Positions 36,203-45,572 of a stretch of DNA of 64,000 nucleotides are shown here, piece by piece. Position 1 is the stretch's first letter; each line of letters begins with the position of its first letter. Origin of the DNA: Nocardia vaccinii NBRC 15922 (GTDB taxonomy: Bacteria; Actinomycetota; Actinomycetes; Mycobacteriales; Mycobacteriaceae); contig NZ_BDCC01000019.1 of assembly GCF_001613305.1 (NCBI RefSeq), positions 62,001-126,000 of the forward strand, read 5' to 3'. Under the pieces are notes generated by a model. It ran no database searches, was not told the origin of the DNA, and worked only from the letters and a program-made list of their open reading frames with translations. Position numbers and translations under genes: made by a program.

Positions 36203-37233
36203 CGAACTCGACGACCCCCGCCGGAGGCGAGCACATGATCAGCGTTGCGAATGCGAAGAAGAGCTACGGCAGCTTCGCCGCACTCGACGATGTCAGCATC
36301 GATATTCCCGCGGGCGAGCTGACCGCCCTGCTCGGCCCCTCGGGCTCGGGCAAATCGACACTGCTGCGCTCGATCGCCGGATTGGAATCGCTGGATTCGG
36401 GCGTGGTCACCATCGCCGGGCGCGACGTCACCCGGGTGTCACCGCAGAAGCGCGATATCGGCTTCGTATTCCAGCATTACGCGGCGTTCAAACATATGAC
36501 CGTGCGCGACAACGTCGCATTCGGCCTGAAGATCCGCAAACGGCCGCGCAACGAGATCGCCAAGCGGGTGGACGAGTTGCTCGGCATCGTCGGCCTGGAC
36601 GGTTTCCAGCATCGGTATCCCGCGCAGCTGTCCGGCGGTCAGCGCCAACGCATGGCCCTGGCCCGCGCGCTGGCGGTCGATCCGCAGGTGCTGCTGCTGG
36701 ACGAGCCGTTCGGCGCGCTGGACGCGAAAGTGCGCACCGATCTGCGGACCTGGCTGCGCCGCCTGCACGAGGAGGTGCACGTGACCACGGTGCTGGTGAC
36801 GCACGACCAGGAGGAGGCCCTGGACGTCGCGGACCGGATCGCGGTGATGAACTCCGGGCGCATCGAGCAGATCGGCAGTCCCGAGGACGTCTACGACCGT
36901 CCGGCGAACGAGTTCGTCATGTCCTTCCTGGGTGCGGTGGCCAAGTTGAACGGACATCTGGTGCGTCCGCACGATATCCGGATCGGCCGTGATCCGGAGA
37001 TGGCGCTGGCCTCGCACGAGGGCACGGCGGAATCGGCGGGTGTCACCCGCGCCACGGTCGAGCGGGTGGTGGTGCTCGGCTTCGAGGTGCGGCTGGAGTT
37101 GCGCAACGCCGCCACCGGTGACGTGTTCACCGCGCAGATCACCCGCGGCGACTCCGAGGCGCTGCAGTTGCGTGACGGGGAGACCGTATATGCCCGCGCG
37201 ACCCGGATTCCGGAGTTGCCCGCGGGATTCTGA
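36199..37233 (+). CDS. cysA: sulfate ABC transporter ATP-binding protein
   Basis: ATPase of the sulfate importer, 344 aa. Walker [11 protein letters not shown]-loop [14 protein letters not shown], signature [15 protein letters not shown], Walker [13 protein letters not shown] and the H-loop [10 protein letters not shown] are all intact. A C-terminal regulatory TOBE-like domain with [12 protein letters not shown] and [11 protein letters not shown] follows. It is the last gene of the operon. A hairpin with stem GACAACC/GGTTGTC lies 118 bases after the stop. Confidence 0.96.
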   Translation: MTNSTTPAGGEHMISVANAKKSYGSFAALDDVSIDIPAGELTALLGPSGSGKSTLLRSIAGLESLDSGVVTIAGRDVTRVSPQKRDIGFVFQHYAAFKHMTVRDNVAFGLKIRKRPRNEIAKRVDELLGIVGLDGFQHRYPAQLSGGQRQRMALARALAVDPQVLLLDEPFGALDAKVRTDLRTWLRRLHEEVHVTTVLVTHDQEEALDVADRIAVMNSGRIEQIGSPEDVYDRPANEFVMSFLGAVAKLNGHLVRPHDIRIGRDPEMALASHEGTAESAGVTRATVERVVVLGFEVRLELRNAATGDVFTAQITRGDSEALQLRDGETVYARATRIPELPAGF

Positions 37234-37350
37234 GTGCGGCGCCGAGCGGACTTCCGATGTGGTCCACCCGGCTCGCCGACAGCTGCGCGGGCGGTCGATC
37301 CGTACGGTTTGACCACTTCTGAACGGTATGTGCGGGAGATGTCAGGAGCG

Positions 37351-37375
37351 GACAACCTCTTGTCCGGTGGTTGTC
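37351..37375 (+). terminator. inverted repeat after cysA
   Basis: GACAACC (37351-37357) and GGTTGTC (37369-37375) are exact reverse complements with an 11-base spacer. No U-run follows. It may end the cysA transcript or be a regulator site for the next gene, whose start is 87 bases downstream. Confidence 0.3.
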
Positions 37376-37461
37376 AGCGCCGGGTTGCGGATGGTTGCCT
37401 GAGACTCGTTCGGATCACGATTGCGTAAACCCTGTTCGTTCGTCGACCGAGGTGGGTGTAG

Positions 37462-38565
37462 ATGGCAGTTGGGCTCGGAGTCAGTATCGGAACGGTCAAT
37501 ACGGTGTGCGAAGTGGCGGGGGAGAGTGGCCGCGCCGCGCATCGGAACAAGAGGAAGAGCGTGCCCACGAAGTGGCGCACCACCCTCACGTTCGACAGCG
37601 CCGGCGTCGCACGCGTCGGCCACATTCCCAAACATGGCCGCGCGCTGGCCGAATTCGCCGATTTGAGTCAGCGTTCCACGCCTACCGCGCGGGTCGGTGA
37701 CCGCACGCTCACCGCGGCGGATCTGGTGGCGACGGTCGCGCAGGGCGTGATCGCCGAAACGCTCGGCGCGGAGCCGGATGAGGATCTCGCGCTGGCGGTG
37801 ACTCATCCCGTCGGTTATTCGGACGAGCAGGTCGGCGAATTGCGCGGCGCACTCGACACGGTGGGCCTCGAACGGGCCGAGTTGATCGCGGAACCGGCCG
37901 CGGCGGCGGCCTGGTTCGAGGCCACGCAGGGCCCGATCACCCCGGGACTGATGCTCGTCTACGACCTGGGTGGTTCCGGTCTGAGCGTGACCCTGGTCCG
38001 GGTCGGCGCGGGTGCGCCGGACAATCGCGTGGTCGGCACGCCGGTGCGGTCGAGCGAGTACGGCGGACGCGCCTTCGGGGCCCTGATGACCAAGCGTGCG
38101 AGCCGGCTGGCCTCGCCGCGCTCGCTCACCGGTTCCGATGCCGCGATCTCGGCTCTGCGTTCCATCCATGTGCTGCGTTCGGTGGATCTGGTCTACACCT
38201 GCCTGCGCACCGCGGATCTGACCATGGCCGATGTGGATCGGGTCCTGGTGATCGGCGGCGCTGCCCGGCCGCGCGAGGTCGCGAAGGTGCTCGGTGAAGA
38301 ACTCGCCCGCACGGTGGTCGTCGCGGCTGATCCGGAGCGCACGATCGCGGAGGGTGCGGCGATCCTCGCGCAGCGGGCGGCCGAGGCGGCACACGGGACG
38401 GTCGGTCGTCGGCGGAGGGGCACGGCGTGGTCGCAGCGGCGGCTGGTGCGCGTCGCGGCGGCGGTGCTGATCGCCGGTGGCGGCGCGATGGCCGGAGTCG
38501 TGGTGCCCGAGGCCGCGGTGGCGGCCGGATCGGCCCACGCGGGGTTGGTGCCACCGGACCGATGA
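37462..38565 (+). CDS. Hsp70-like actin-fold protein with C-terminal membrane segment
   Basis: A 367-aa protein with the nucleotide-binding plan of Hsp70: phosphate-1-like GLGVSIGTVN near the start, VYDLGGSGLSVTLV (phosphate 2, about 166-179) and VLVIGGAARPREV (adenosine motif, about 261-273). The substrate-binding domain of DnaK is missing. Instead the ATPase part ends in a basic patch and a membrane helix (VRVAAAVLIAGGGAMAGVVV, 329-348) with a 19-residue outside tail. It is a clear paralogue of the protein encoded at 41982. The GAGGTGG sequence before the ATG is a plausible ribosome site. Probable membrane-tethered ATPase; partner and substrate unknown. Confidence 0.72.
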   Translation: MAVGLGVSIGTVNTVCEVAGESGRAAHRNKRKSVPTKWRTTLTFDSAGVARVGHIPKHGRALAEFADLSQRSTPTARVGDRTLTAADLVATVAQGVIAETLGAEPDEDLALAVTHPVGYSDEQVGELRGALDTVGLERAELIAEPAAAAAWFEATQGPITPGLMLVYDLGGSGLSVTLVRVGAGAPDNRVVGTPVRSSEYGGRAFGALMTKRASRLASPRSLTGSDAAISALRSIHVLRSVDLVYTCLRTADLTMADVDRVLVIGGAARPREVAKVLGEELARTVVVAADPERTIAEGAAILAQRAAEAAHGTVGRRRRGTAWSQRRLVRVAAAVLIAGGGAMAGVVVPEAAVAAGSAHAGLVPPDR

Positions 38566-38635
38566 CCTGCGACAGTTGACGTGACCCACGGTTGGTGTAA
38601 CTATTGGAAACAGTTACCCAACGAGTGGAGAGGCT

Positions 38636-39667
38636 GTGACGATGACGTCCGTTGCCACGACGCCTGGTACCGACCACGTCGAGCCCGAGGATCCGATTGT
38701 CCGAGAGGCGCGGGAGTACGCCGCCAAGCTGACGCTGCTGTCGGAAGGTTCGGTGAACCGTCACTTCGATCCTTTCCAGGACATCGACTGGGAAAACCCC
38801 GATTTCCACCCGGATGCCGCCCCCGAGCGGTGGATTCTGCCCGTTTCCGCGGATCCGCTCGGGCGGCACCCGTGGTATCTGTCGCAGTCCCGGGAGCGGC
38901 AGATCGAGATCGGCAAGTACCGCCAGGCGAACGTCGCCAAGGTGGGTCTGCAGTTCGAGTCGATCCTGATCAGCGGGATGGTGAACCACACCTTCGCGCT
39001 GCCCAACGGCGATCCGGAGTTCCGGTACTGCACGCACGAGATGACCGAGGAACTCAATCACACCCAGATGTTCCAGGAGATGGTCAACCGGATCGGTGCG
39101 GACGTACCGGGTATGGGCCCGGTGGTGCGCAAGCTGCGGTATCTGGGCGTTCCGGTGGCCGTGCTGACTCCGAATCTGTTCTTCATGGCCGTGCTCGCCG
39201 GCGAGGAGCCGATCGATCACATCCAGAAGGCGATTCTGCGTTCGGGTGAGGAGGTGCACCCGATCATGCGCGGGGTCATGTCGATCCACGTCGCGGAGGA
39301 GGCGCGGCACATCTCCTTCGCGCACGAATTCCTCGAACACCATGTGCCGCAGGTGACACCGGCCAAGAAGTTCGTGCTCTCGCTGGCCATGCCGCTGATC
39401 ATGTGGATTCTGGGCCGGTCCATCGCCACGCCGCCGAAGTCGTTTTTCCAGGAGTTCGACATTCCGAATGAGGTTCGCAAGGAGCTGTTCTACGGTTCCA
39501 AGGAGGCTCGCAAGGTTTTCAGCGACTATTTCGTCGACGTGCGGGCGCTGGCCAAGCAGATCGGCCTGATGAACCCGGTCGCCAAGGCCGTCTGGAAGCT
39601 GCTGCGCATCGACGGCCCGAGCAGCCGTTATCGCTCGGAGCCGCTGCGCGTGCTCGAGGCGAGCTGA
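38636..39667 (+). CDS. AurF-family diiron oxygenase
   Basis: A 343-aa protein of the AurF type, whose known member oxidises an aromatic amine to a nitro group using a diiron centre. The helical core carries the metal-binding repeats EELNHTQMFQEM and HVAEEARHISFAHEFLEHH, with other acidic ligands in the first helices. It lies 13 bases before FprB, and the same pair (Rv0885-Rv0886) is adjacent in mycobacteria, so FprB is likely the electron donor. GTG 38636 follows GGAGAGG; ATG 38642 is possible. Substrate is not predictable. Confidence 0.85.
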   Translation: MTMTSVATTPGTDHVEPEDPIVREAREYAAKLTLLSEGSVNRHFDPFQDIDWENPDFHPDAAPERWILPVSADPLGRHPWYLSQSRERQIEIGKYRQANVAKVGLQFESILISGMVNHTFALPNGDPEFRYCTHEMTEELNHTQMFQEMVNRIGADVPGMGPVVRKLRYLGVPVAVLTPNLFFMAVLAGEEPIDHIQKAILRSGEEVHPIMRGVMSIHVAEEARHISFAHEFLEHHVPQVTPAKKFVLSLAMPLIMWILGRSIATPPKSFFQEFDIPNEVRKELFYGSKEARKVFSDYFVDVRALAKQIGLMNPVAKAVWKLLRIDGPSSRYRSEPLRVLEAS

Positions 39668-39680
39668 GGGCGAGCGGACA

Positions 39681-41261
39681 GTGCCGTACGTCGTCACCCA
39701 ATCCTGTTGTAGCGACGCGTCCTGCGTCTACGCATGCCCGGTCAACTGCATCCACCCCACTCCGGACGAGCCGGATTTCCTGAGTGCGGAAATGCTGTAC
39801 GTGGATCCGGAGGCATGCGTGGACTGCGGGGCGTGCGCCACCGCGTGCCCGGTCGACGCCATCACCTCGACCAAGCGGCTCACTCCCGAGCAGCAGCCCT
39901 TCATCGAGATCAACGCCGATTTCTACCGGCAGGTGCGCCCGCGTCCGGTGCTGGCGCGGCCGGTGCCCGCGGCGCGGGTCGAGGGCGGGCCGCTGCGGGT
40001 GGCGATCGTCGGTTCGGGCCCGTCGGCGATGTACGCCGCCGACGAACTGCTGACCCAGCCGGATGTCTCGGTCACCGTGATCGACCGGCTGCCGGTGCCG
40101 TACGGCCTGGCTCGGTTCGGCGTCGCCCCCGATCACACCAAGACGCGTCGGGTAAGCCGGTTGTACGACGTGATGTCCGAGCAGTCCGGATTCGGAGCCT
40201 ATCTGAACCTCACTGTGGGGCAGGATATTTCGCACGAGGAACTGCTCGCGCACCATCACGCGGTGATCTACGCCGTCGGCGCCTCGACCGATCGTAAACT
40301 CGGCATTCCCGGTGAGGGCCTGCCGGGCAGCGCCTCCGCCACCGACTTCGTGGCCTGGTACAACGGCCACCCCGATCAGGCCGAGCGCGACTTCGATCTG
40401 ACCCAGCGACGGGCGGTGATCGTCGGTAACGGCAATGTCGCGCTGGACGTCGCGCGGATTCTCACCGCCGATCCCGAGGCGCTGGCGCACACCGATGTGT
40501 CGCCTCGGGCATTGGAGGCGTTGCGGCACAGCAAGGTCGAAGAGGTCGTGATCGTCGCGCGGCGTGGGCCGGCCGAATCTGCCTTCACGGTACCCGAATT
40601 CGTTGGCCTGCTCGGTGCGGACGTTGACATCGTTGTGGATGGCGATGTGCCCGAACCAGTTCCGGGGATGCCGCAGAAGGTCGAGCACAAGTTGCGGATG
40701 CTGCGTGGTCTGGCCGACCGGCCGGTGAGCGACCGCAAGCGGATCGTTTTCCGCTATCTGTCCTCACCGACGGCTCTGGTCGGCACCGACCGGGTCACCG
40801 GAATCGAGCTGGCGCACAACGAACTCGCCACCGATGCCGACGGCACGGTGCGCGCGGTGCCCACGGGTCTCACCGAAACCCTCGACACCGGAATGGTTCT
40901 CGCCTCGGTCGGATACCGCGGTGTACCGCTGCCCGGCCTGCCGTTCGACGATGCGGCCGGGGTCATCCCGAATTCCGCCGGGCGGGTGCGATCGGCTCCG
41001 GGCGGCGAGATCGTCCCGCGCGTCTATGTGACCGGTTGGATCAAGCGCGGCCCGACCGGATTCATCGGTACCAACAAATCCTGCGCCCAGGAAACTGTGC
41101 GCGGTCTCGTGGCGGACTTCAACACCGGCCGCCTCCCCGAACCCGCGCACAGCGCGGGCGATTTCGATGCGCTCGTCTCCGCGCGTCGTCCGTCGGTGAT
41201 CCGGGGCGGTGCGGTGGCAGCGCGGCCCAGGCGTAAGCGCCGTCTGTTCGCGCGGGCCTGA
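39681..41261 (+). CDS. fprB: ferredoxin-NADP reductase fused to a ferredoxin domain
   Basis: A 526-aa electron-transfer protein. Residues 1-75 are a bacterial ferredoxin with two cluster motifs (SCCSDASCVYACPVNCIHP and CVDCGACATACPV). Residues from about 108 are an adrenodoxin-reductase-like FAD/NAD(P)-binding part: VAIVGSGPSAMYAADELL for FAD, AVIVGNGNVALDVARIL for NADP, and the GVGYRG-like SVGYRGVPLPGLPFD (with TGWIKRGPTGFIGTNK) near the end. Mycobacterial FprB (Rv0886) has the same domain order. It should pass electrons from NAD(P)H to the adjacent diiron oxygenase. A hairpin lies just after the stop. Confidence 0.93.
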   Translation: MPYVVTQSCCSDASCVYACPVNCIHPTPDEPDFLSAEMLYVDPEACVDCGACATACPVDAITSTKRLTPEQQPFIEINADFYRQVRPRPVLARPVPAARVEGGPLRVAIVGSGPSAMYAADELLTQPDVSVTVIDRLPVPYGLARFGVAPDHTKTRRVSRLYDVMSEQSGFGAYLNLTVGQDISHEELLAHHHAVIYAVGASTDRKLGIPGEGLPGSASATDFVAWYNGHPDQAERDFDLTQRRAVIVGNGNVALDVARILTADPEALAHTDVSPRALEALRHSKVEEVVIVARRGPAESAFTVPEFVGLLGADVDIVVDGDVPEPVPGMPQKVEHKLRMLRGLADRPVSDRKRIVFRYLSSPTALVGTDRVTGIELAHNELATDADGTVRAVPTGLTETLDTGMVLASVGYRGVPLPGLPFDDAAGVIPNSAGRVRSAPGGEIVPRVYVTGWIKRGPTGFIGTNKSCAQETVRGLVADFNTGRLPEPAHSAGDFDALVSARRPSVIRGGAVAARPRRKRRLFARA

Positions 41262-41981
41262 CTATCGGTGCTTCGGTGATGCGTGTTCTCACCGAAGTCG
41301 GTGCATTGCCGGACGTGTCCGAGCTGATGCGGGGAACGCGCGCTGCCGGATCGATGGTGCGCCGTGGCGGGATCGCTCGACCGCGGTTGTCCGGCATCAT
41401 GTCTGGACGTCGCGGGAGCGGAACACAGTGAGCGGTCGGGTGGTTGTTCCGTTCGGTGTGGGCAGAGGTCGATTCGCGCCTCCCGGGTGACTCGGCCTCT
41501 GCCCACACCGACGCGGCCGTCCGTGAAATGCGCTGTCCTGTCGGGGCGACGAATGCCATTGTCCGAGACCGACTGCCGGATACCGGCCGGTCCGTCCGGA
41601 AGGTCGTTCTGTCCGAAATGTTCGCCGTTCTTCGGTGGCAACTATTCAGCCATTCCACATAGATCGATCGAATGATGGTGCCTGAAAGCTGTTGCGACAC
41701 ATCCGCAGCGCACCGGTTGGTTTGTGTCGCTAGTTACTGAAAGGTAGCTGGTTTTTCCGGCTGATTGGGCGTGTCGCACATTCCGTGACCGAATTTTCCA
41801 ATTCGTATACCGGTCTATCAGGTGTTTTGTTCTGTGTACCGGTGGGTATGAAACCTTTTCCGCCCATTGGGTGTCCGCGATCGATATCGACCAGCTAACC
41901 TGGGTTCGCTGTTTGGTAAACGACCGCGACCGCGAGGTTCGTACCCCGGGCCGTGGTCTCGGTGCGTTTGACAGGATGGCA
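41262..41981 (+). other. 720-base intergenic region before the long Hsp70-like gene
   Basis: No convincing gene. Short frames at 41279-41430 and on both strands lack ribosome sites and recognisable motifs. The last 300 bases are clearly richer in A and T than the surrounding coding DNA (for example TTTTCCAATTCGTATAC), which suits a promoter and regulator region for the gene at 41982. I see no tRNA or repeat in it apart from the hairpin at its start. Confidence 0.4.
41271..41297 (+). terminator. hairpin after fprB
   Basis: CTTCGGTGA (41271-41279) and TCACCGAAG (41289-41297) form a perfect 9-bp stem with a 9-base loop, ten bases past the fprB stop. There is no U-run. It is a candidate I-shaped or Rho-assisted end of the AurF-FprB transcript. 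Confidence 0.45.
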
Positions 41982-44135
41982 ATGACTGTTGGCTTCGGCA
42001 TGAGCATCGGCACAGTGAACTCCGCGTGGGCAGCCACCACCGGAGAGGGGGACATTCCCACGGTGCGGGTGCGTCGCACCGCCGTCACATTCGACAGCGC
42101 CGGCGGCGCGCGAATCGGCGGCCTGCCGCGATTCGCTCCGGTGGTAACGGATTTCGCCGATCTCACCCGTGAGATCGAACCCGTCGTCGTGGGTGGGCGG
42201 ATCTGGACCTCGGCCGATCTCGTTGCCGCCGTAGCCACCTGCCTGATCGGCGCCACCGAATTCGACGGCGAACCGGTGATCACCTATCCCGCTTGCTATT
42301 CCGACGCACGGGTTGCCGCACTGCGGCACGCCCTGGACTGGGCCGGAGCCACCGGGACGCTGCTGATGCCCGAACCGGTCGCTGCGGCCGAGTGGCTCGA
42401 TGCCGAATACGGCGTATCCGACAACGGGCTCACACTCGTCTACGATCTCGGCGGCAACAGCCTCGACATCGCGGTCGTGCGCACCGAGGCCGACCGAGAG
42501 AAACGCGGTGTGCTCGGGAAACCGGTGCGTTCGTACGAATACGGCGGCCGGCCGCTGGGGACCACGCTGGCCCGCTACGCCCGGGCGCTGGCGCCGGACG
42601 CGTCGTCGCCGGTCTCGAAGGTCGTCCCGGCCGACGACACCGCCCGATTGCGTACCTGGAATATTCGCAATTCCCTGCGCCTGGTGCGGCGTTGCGTTCG
42701 CGCGGCCGGGCTCACGATCGGCGATGTGGACCGGATTCTGCTGGTCGGCGGAGCGGCGCGGCCGGTCGAGGTGGCGCAGGTGATCGCGGAGCTCGGGCGT
42801 CCGGTGGTGATCTCGCCGGATCCGGCGCACACCGTCGCGGAGGGAGCCGCGCTGGCTTCGTTCCGGATGGCCGACACCGGCGCCAATCTCGGTCGGTACG
42901 CGCGCGGTGCGGCCGTATTGTCCAGTGCCGCGGTCGCTTCGGCACTGGCGATGTCGGCGGCCACCATGCTCGGCGGCGGTCCGATCGGCTCCGACGGTCC
43001 CGTGCTGGAATTCGCGCCCGCGCTCGCGGGGCCCGCGCCCGATCCGGCGCCCGAGGTGCAGGTGATCGACGGAACCGTTCCCGGCGCGCAATCGATGGGC
43101 TCACCCGTGGTGTCCGATGCCGCACTGCCGCTGCGGTCCTATTCCAGGGTGCAGGCCTACAGCGCTGTGGTACAGACTTTTCCGGACTCGAGGTCGGCCG
43201 AGGCGCAACGCGCGCTGAACGAGCACGGCCCCGGTACGCACTGCGGCCCGCTCGGTCGTCTCCGGCCGCCGATCTACGCCGACCCGGCACAGTTCGTCAA
43301 CCCGCTGCCGTTCGCGAAAGCGTCCGGCGCCCCGATACCCGCGATCAGGCTGCCGCACCCGTCGATGGGTTCGGGAAACACCGCACCCCACCACGATCCG
43401 GATCACGACACACTGCCGCGCAGGTGGGATCCGGCGGCTCGGGTAGCGCCACCGTCGAAGGCTTCGTTCACAGATCCCGTTGCGACACAGGCGAGTACCG
43501 GGACTCCGCACCCCGTGGCGGATTCGCAGCCCGGATCGGACCTGCCGGACGGGAATTCGTCGGCGGGAGGCCGGAATTCGGCTCCGGGCAATACATCAGG
43601 CACGAGTACGCGTCCCGGTTCCGGCACTCCCGGCACGCCCCACTCCGGCTCCGGGGCGAGCACCGCGGGAGATTCGGCGAGCACCGAAACCGGGGGCGCC
43701 CTGTCTTCCGGCGGCAATACGACATCGACCGGTCCCGCCGGCGACAGCCAGACCTCGAGTCCCGCGTCCCATGGCGGCGATGCCGCGGGCTCCGGTAACG
43801 GCCTGTCGAATTCTTCCGGAAGTAATGCCGCACACGACACTTCGAGCTCATTCGGCGGCGCCTTCGCTCACTCGCCGGGCGGCGGAACCTCGAACAACTC
43901 CCACCGCCCGCTGGGCGGAGTCACGTCGAACGGAACCTCCCACTCCTCCGGCGGATCGACCTCGAACGGGACGTCCGGTCCGTCGCACAGTGGCCCCAGT
44001 TCCGCGGGGGGCAATTCCTCCAACGGTGGTTTCCACGGTGGTTCCTCGTTGGGTGGTTTTCACGGTGGTTCCTCGGTCGGTGGTTTCCACGGCGGCGCGA
44101 GCGGCGGTTCCCATGCAGGGGGCGGACTTCACTGA
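41982..44135 (+). CDS. Hsp70-like actin-fold protein with long Ser/Gly-rich extracytoplasmic tail
   Basis: A 717-aa paralogue of the protein at 37462. Residues 1-305 are the Hsp70-like ATPase (GFGMSIGTVN, VYDLGGNSLDIAVV, LLVGGAARPVEV). A membrane segment (AAVLSSAAVASALAMSAATM, about 310-330) follows. The remaining roughly 390 residues are low-complexity: Pro-rich, then Ser/Gly/Thr-rich, ending with three repeats of GGFHGGSS. If the N-terminus is cytoplasmic, the tail lies outside, in or near the cell wall. I took ATG 41982 by alignment with the paralogue; ATG 41976 is in frame. The last 300 bases are a simple-sequence region prone to length change. Function unknown. Confidence 0.7.
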   Translation: MTVGFGMSIGTVNSAWAATTGEGDIPTVRVRRTAVTFDSAGGARIGGLPRFAPVVTDFADLTREIEPVVVGGRIWTSADLVAAVATCLIGATEFDGEPVITYPACYSDARVAALRHALDWAGATGTLLMPEPVAAAEWLDAEYGVSDNGLTLVYDLGGNSLDIAVVRTEADREKRGVLGKPVRSYEYGGRPLGTTLARYARALAPDASSPVSKVVPADDTARLRTWNIRNSLRLVRRCVRAAGLTIGDVDRILLVGGAARPVEVAQVIAELGRPVVISPDPAHTVAEGAALASFRMADTGANLGRYARGAAVLSSAAVASALAMSAATMLGGGPIGSDGPVLEFAPALAGPAPDPAPEVQVIDGTVPGAQSMGSPVVSDAALPLRSYSRVQAYSAVVQTFPDSRSAEAQRALNEHGPGTHCGPLGRLRPPIYADPAQFVNPLPFAKASGAPIPAIRLPHPSMGSGNTAPHHDPDHDTLPRRWDPAARVAPPSKASFTDPVATQASTGTPHPVADSQPGSDLPDGNSSAGGRNSAPGNTSGTSTRPGSGTPGTPHSGSGASTAGDSASTETGGALSSGGNTTSTGPAGDSQTSSPASHGGDAAGSGNGLSNSSGSNAAHDTSSSFGGAFAHSPGGGTSNNSHRPLGGVTSNGTSHSSGGSTSNGTSGPSHSGPSSAGGNSSNGGFHGGSSLGGFHGGSSVGGFHGGASGGSHAGGGLH

Positions 44136-44334
44136 CGCCGTCCGGACCGCCGCAAAATGAGGGGCGGCGGTCCGATCCCGCCCCGGCCGCACCCGTTCGC
44201 ACTCTCCATTCGCTGTCCTGCCGAGACGTCGGATATGGGGCAGTGCGGGGTGCGGCGGGGTGTGCCGCCGCCGTCGAGCAGCCTTACATCGGAGGTAATC
44301 GACGGGATGAGCCGATGCGGGCACGGTATCGAAT

Positions 44335-44799
44335 GTGAACGATTCCCCGACGAACACCACACGCACTGTCGTCGAAGAACTGGTGCGCCGGATCGGCGCC
44401 GGCGACCCGGATGCCATCGCCGCTCTGTACGCCCCGGTCGCCGAGTGGAAACTGAACTGGCCGGAACACGAACACGGACGCCCCGCGACGCCCTGGATCC
44501 GGCATCGCGCCACACCCGCCGACGCGGCCGAGCATTTCCGCGAGATCGCCCGCCACCACATACCCGAACAGGTCGGCACCGTGGTCGAGCGCATCCTGGT
44601 CGACGGCCCGGATGCGGTGGTACTGGGCGAGATTCGTCAGACGGCCCGTCCCACCGGCCGCGCCTACCGTTCCCGCTTCGCCCTGCATCTCACGATCGAG
44701 AACGGCCTCATCGTCCGCTACCATCTCTACGAGGACAGCCTCGCCGTCGCCGAAGCATTCGAGGCGCGAAATCCCGAGCCCGAGCCCGAACTCCCGTAG
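44335..44799 (+). CDS. NTF2-like (SnoaL-type) protein
   Basis: A 154-aa protein with the NTF2 cone fold plan: helix VVEELVRRIGAGDPDAIAAL followed by YAPVAEWKLNW, then RHRATPADAAEHFREIA, VERILVDGPDAVVLGEI and RSRFALHLTIENGLIVRYH. These proteins bind small hydrophobic ligands or act as isomerases or cyclases; no catalytic set can be assigned here. GTG 44335 is the probable start. The spacing of 200 bases from the gene before suggests its own promoter. Confidence 0.75.
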   Translation: MNDSPTNTTRTVVEELVRRIGAGDPDAIAALYAPVAEWKLNWPEHEHGRPATPWIRHRATPADAAEHFREIARHHIPEQVGTVVERILVDGPDAVVLGEIRQTARPTGRAYRSRFALHLTIENGLIVRYHLYEDSLAVAEAFEARNPEPEPELP

Positions 44800-44817
44800 T
44801 CGGCGCACACTGATGGG

Positions 44818-45522
44818 ATGGAACCCAGGATCATCGGAAGTGTGATGCCGGTGCTCGAGGTGTCGCTCGACCCGGGGGAGACCCTGGTTGCCGAATCGGG
44901 GCAGCTGTCGTGGATGACCGAGTCGATTCGGTTGCACACCTCGACGCGGGCGGGGTCGGGCGGGGTGTTCAGGGCGGTGAAGCGGGCCTTGGCGGGGGCC
45001 GGGTTGTTCATGACCGAGTACTCGGCGGCGCGTCATCCGGGGACGGTGGCGTTCGCGGCGAAACTGCCGGGCCAGATCGTGCCGGTTCCGGTGGAGCCGG
45101 GACGGGACTATCTGCTGCATAGGCACGGATTCCTCTGTGCCACAGGCGATGTCCGGGTTTCGCTGAGCTTTCAGCGTCGGCTGGGTGCGGGGATCTTCGG
45201 CGGCGCGGGGTTCACGTTGCAGCGGGTGAGCGGGGCGGGCCATATGTGGGCCGAGCTGTCCGGCGAGGTGATTCGATACGATCTGGCCCCGGGGGAGCGA
45301 TTGCGGGTGCATCCCGGACATGTCGGAATGTTCGATGCCACTGTCGGATTCGACATCACAATCCTGCGCGGCATCCGGAACATCCTGTTCGGCGGGGACG
45401 GCCTGTTCCTTGCCGCGCTCACCGGTCCGGGCCGAGTGTGGTTGCAGTCGTTGACCGTTGCCAACCTCGCGCACGCGATCACCCCGTATCTGCCGCTACC
45501 CGAATTCGACGGTCGCCGGTAG
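44818..45522 (+). CDS. AIM24 family protein
   Basis: A 234-aa protein of the AIM24/TIGR00266 family, a beta-rich fold with unknown biochemical role. Family features are the start VLEVSLDPGETLVAESGQLS, WMTESIRLHTS, GEVIRYDLAPGERLRVHPGH, and the glycine-rich stretch in AGIFGGAGFTLQRVSGAG. No signal peptide or membrane segment. It begins 18 bases after the NTF2-like gene, so the two are probably co-transcribed. Confidence 0.83.
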   Translation: MEPRIIGSVMPVLEVSLDPGETLVAESGQLSWMTESIRLHTSTRAGSGGVFRAVKRALAGAGLFMTEYSAARHPGTVAFAAKLPGQIVPVPVEPGRDYLLHRHGFLCATGDVRVSLSFQRRLGAGIFGGAGFTLQRVSGAGHMWAELSGEVIRYDLAPGERLRVHPGHVGMFDATVGFDITILRGIRNILFGGDGLFLAALTGPGRVWLQSLTVANLAHAITPYLPLPEFDGRR

Positions 45523-45572
45523 GACGTCCACGGCGATGAAAGTGCATCCGTGCGATCGGCAAGAATGAGGCG

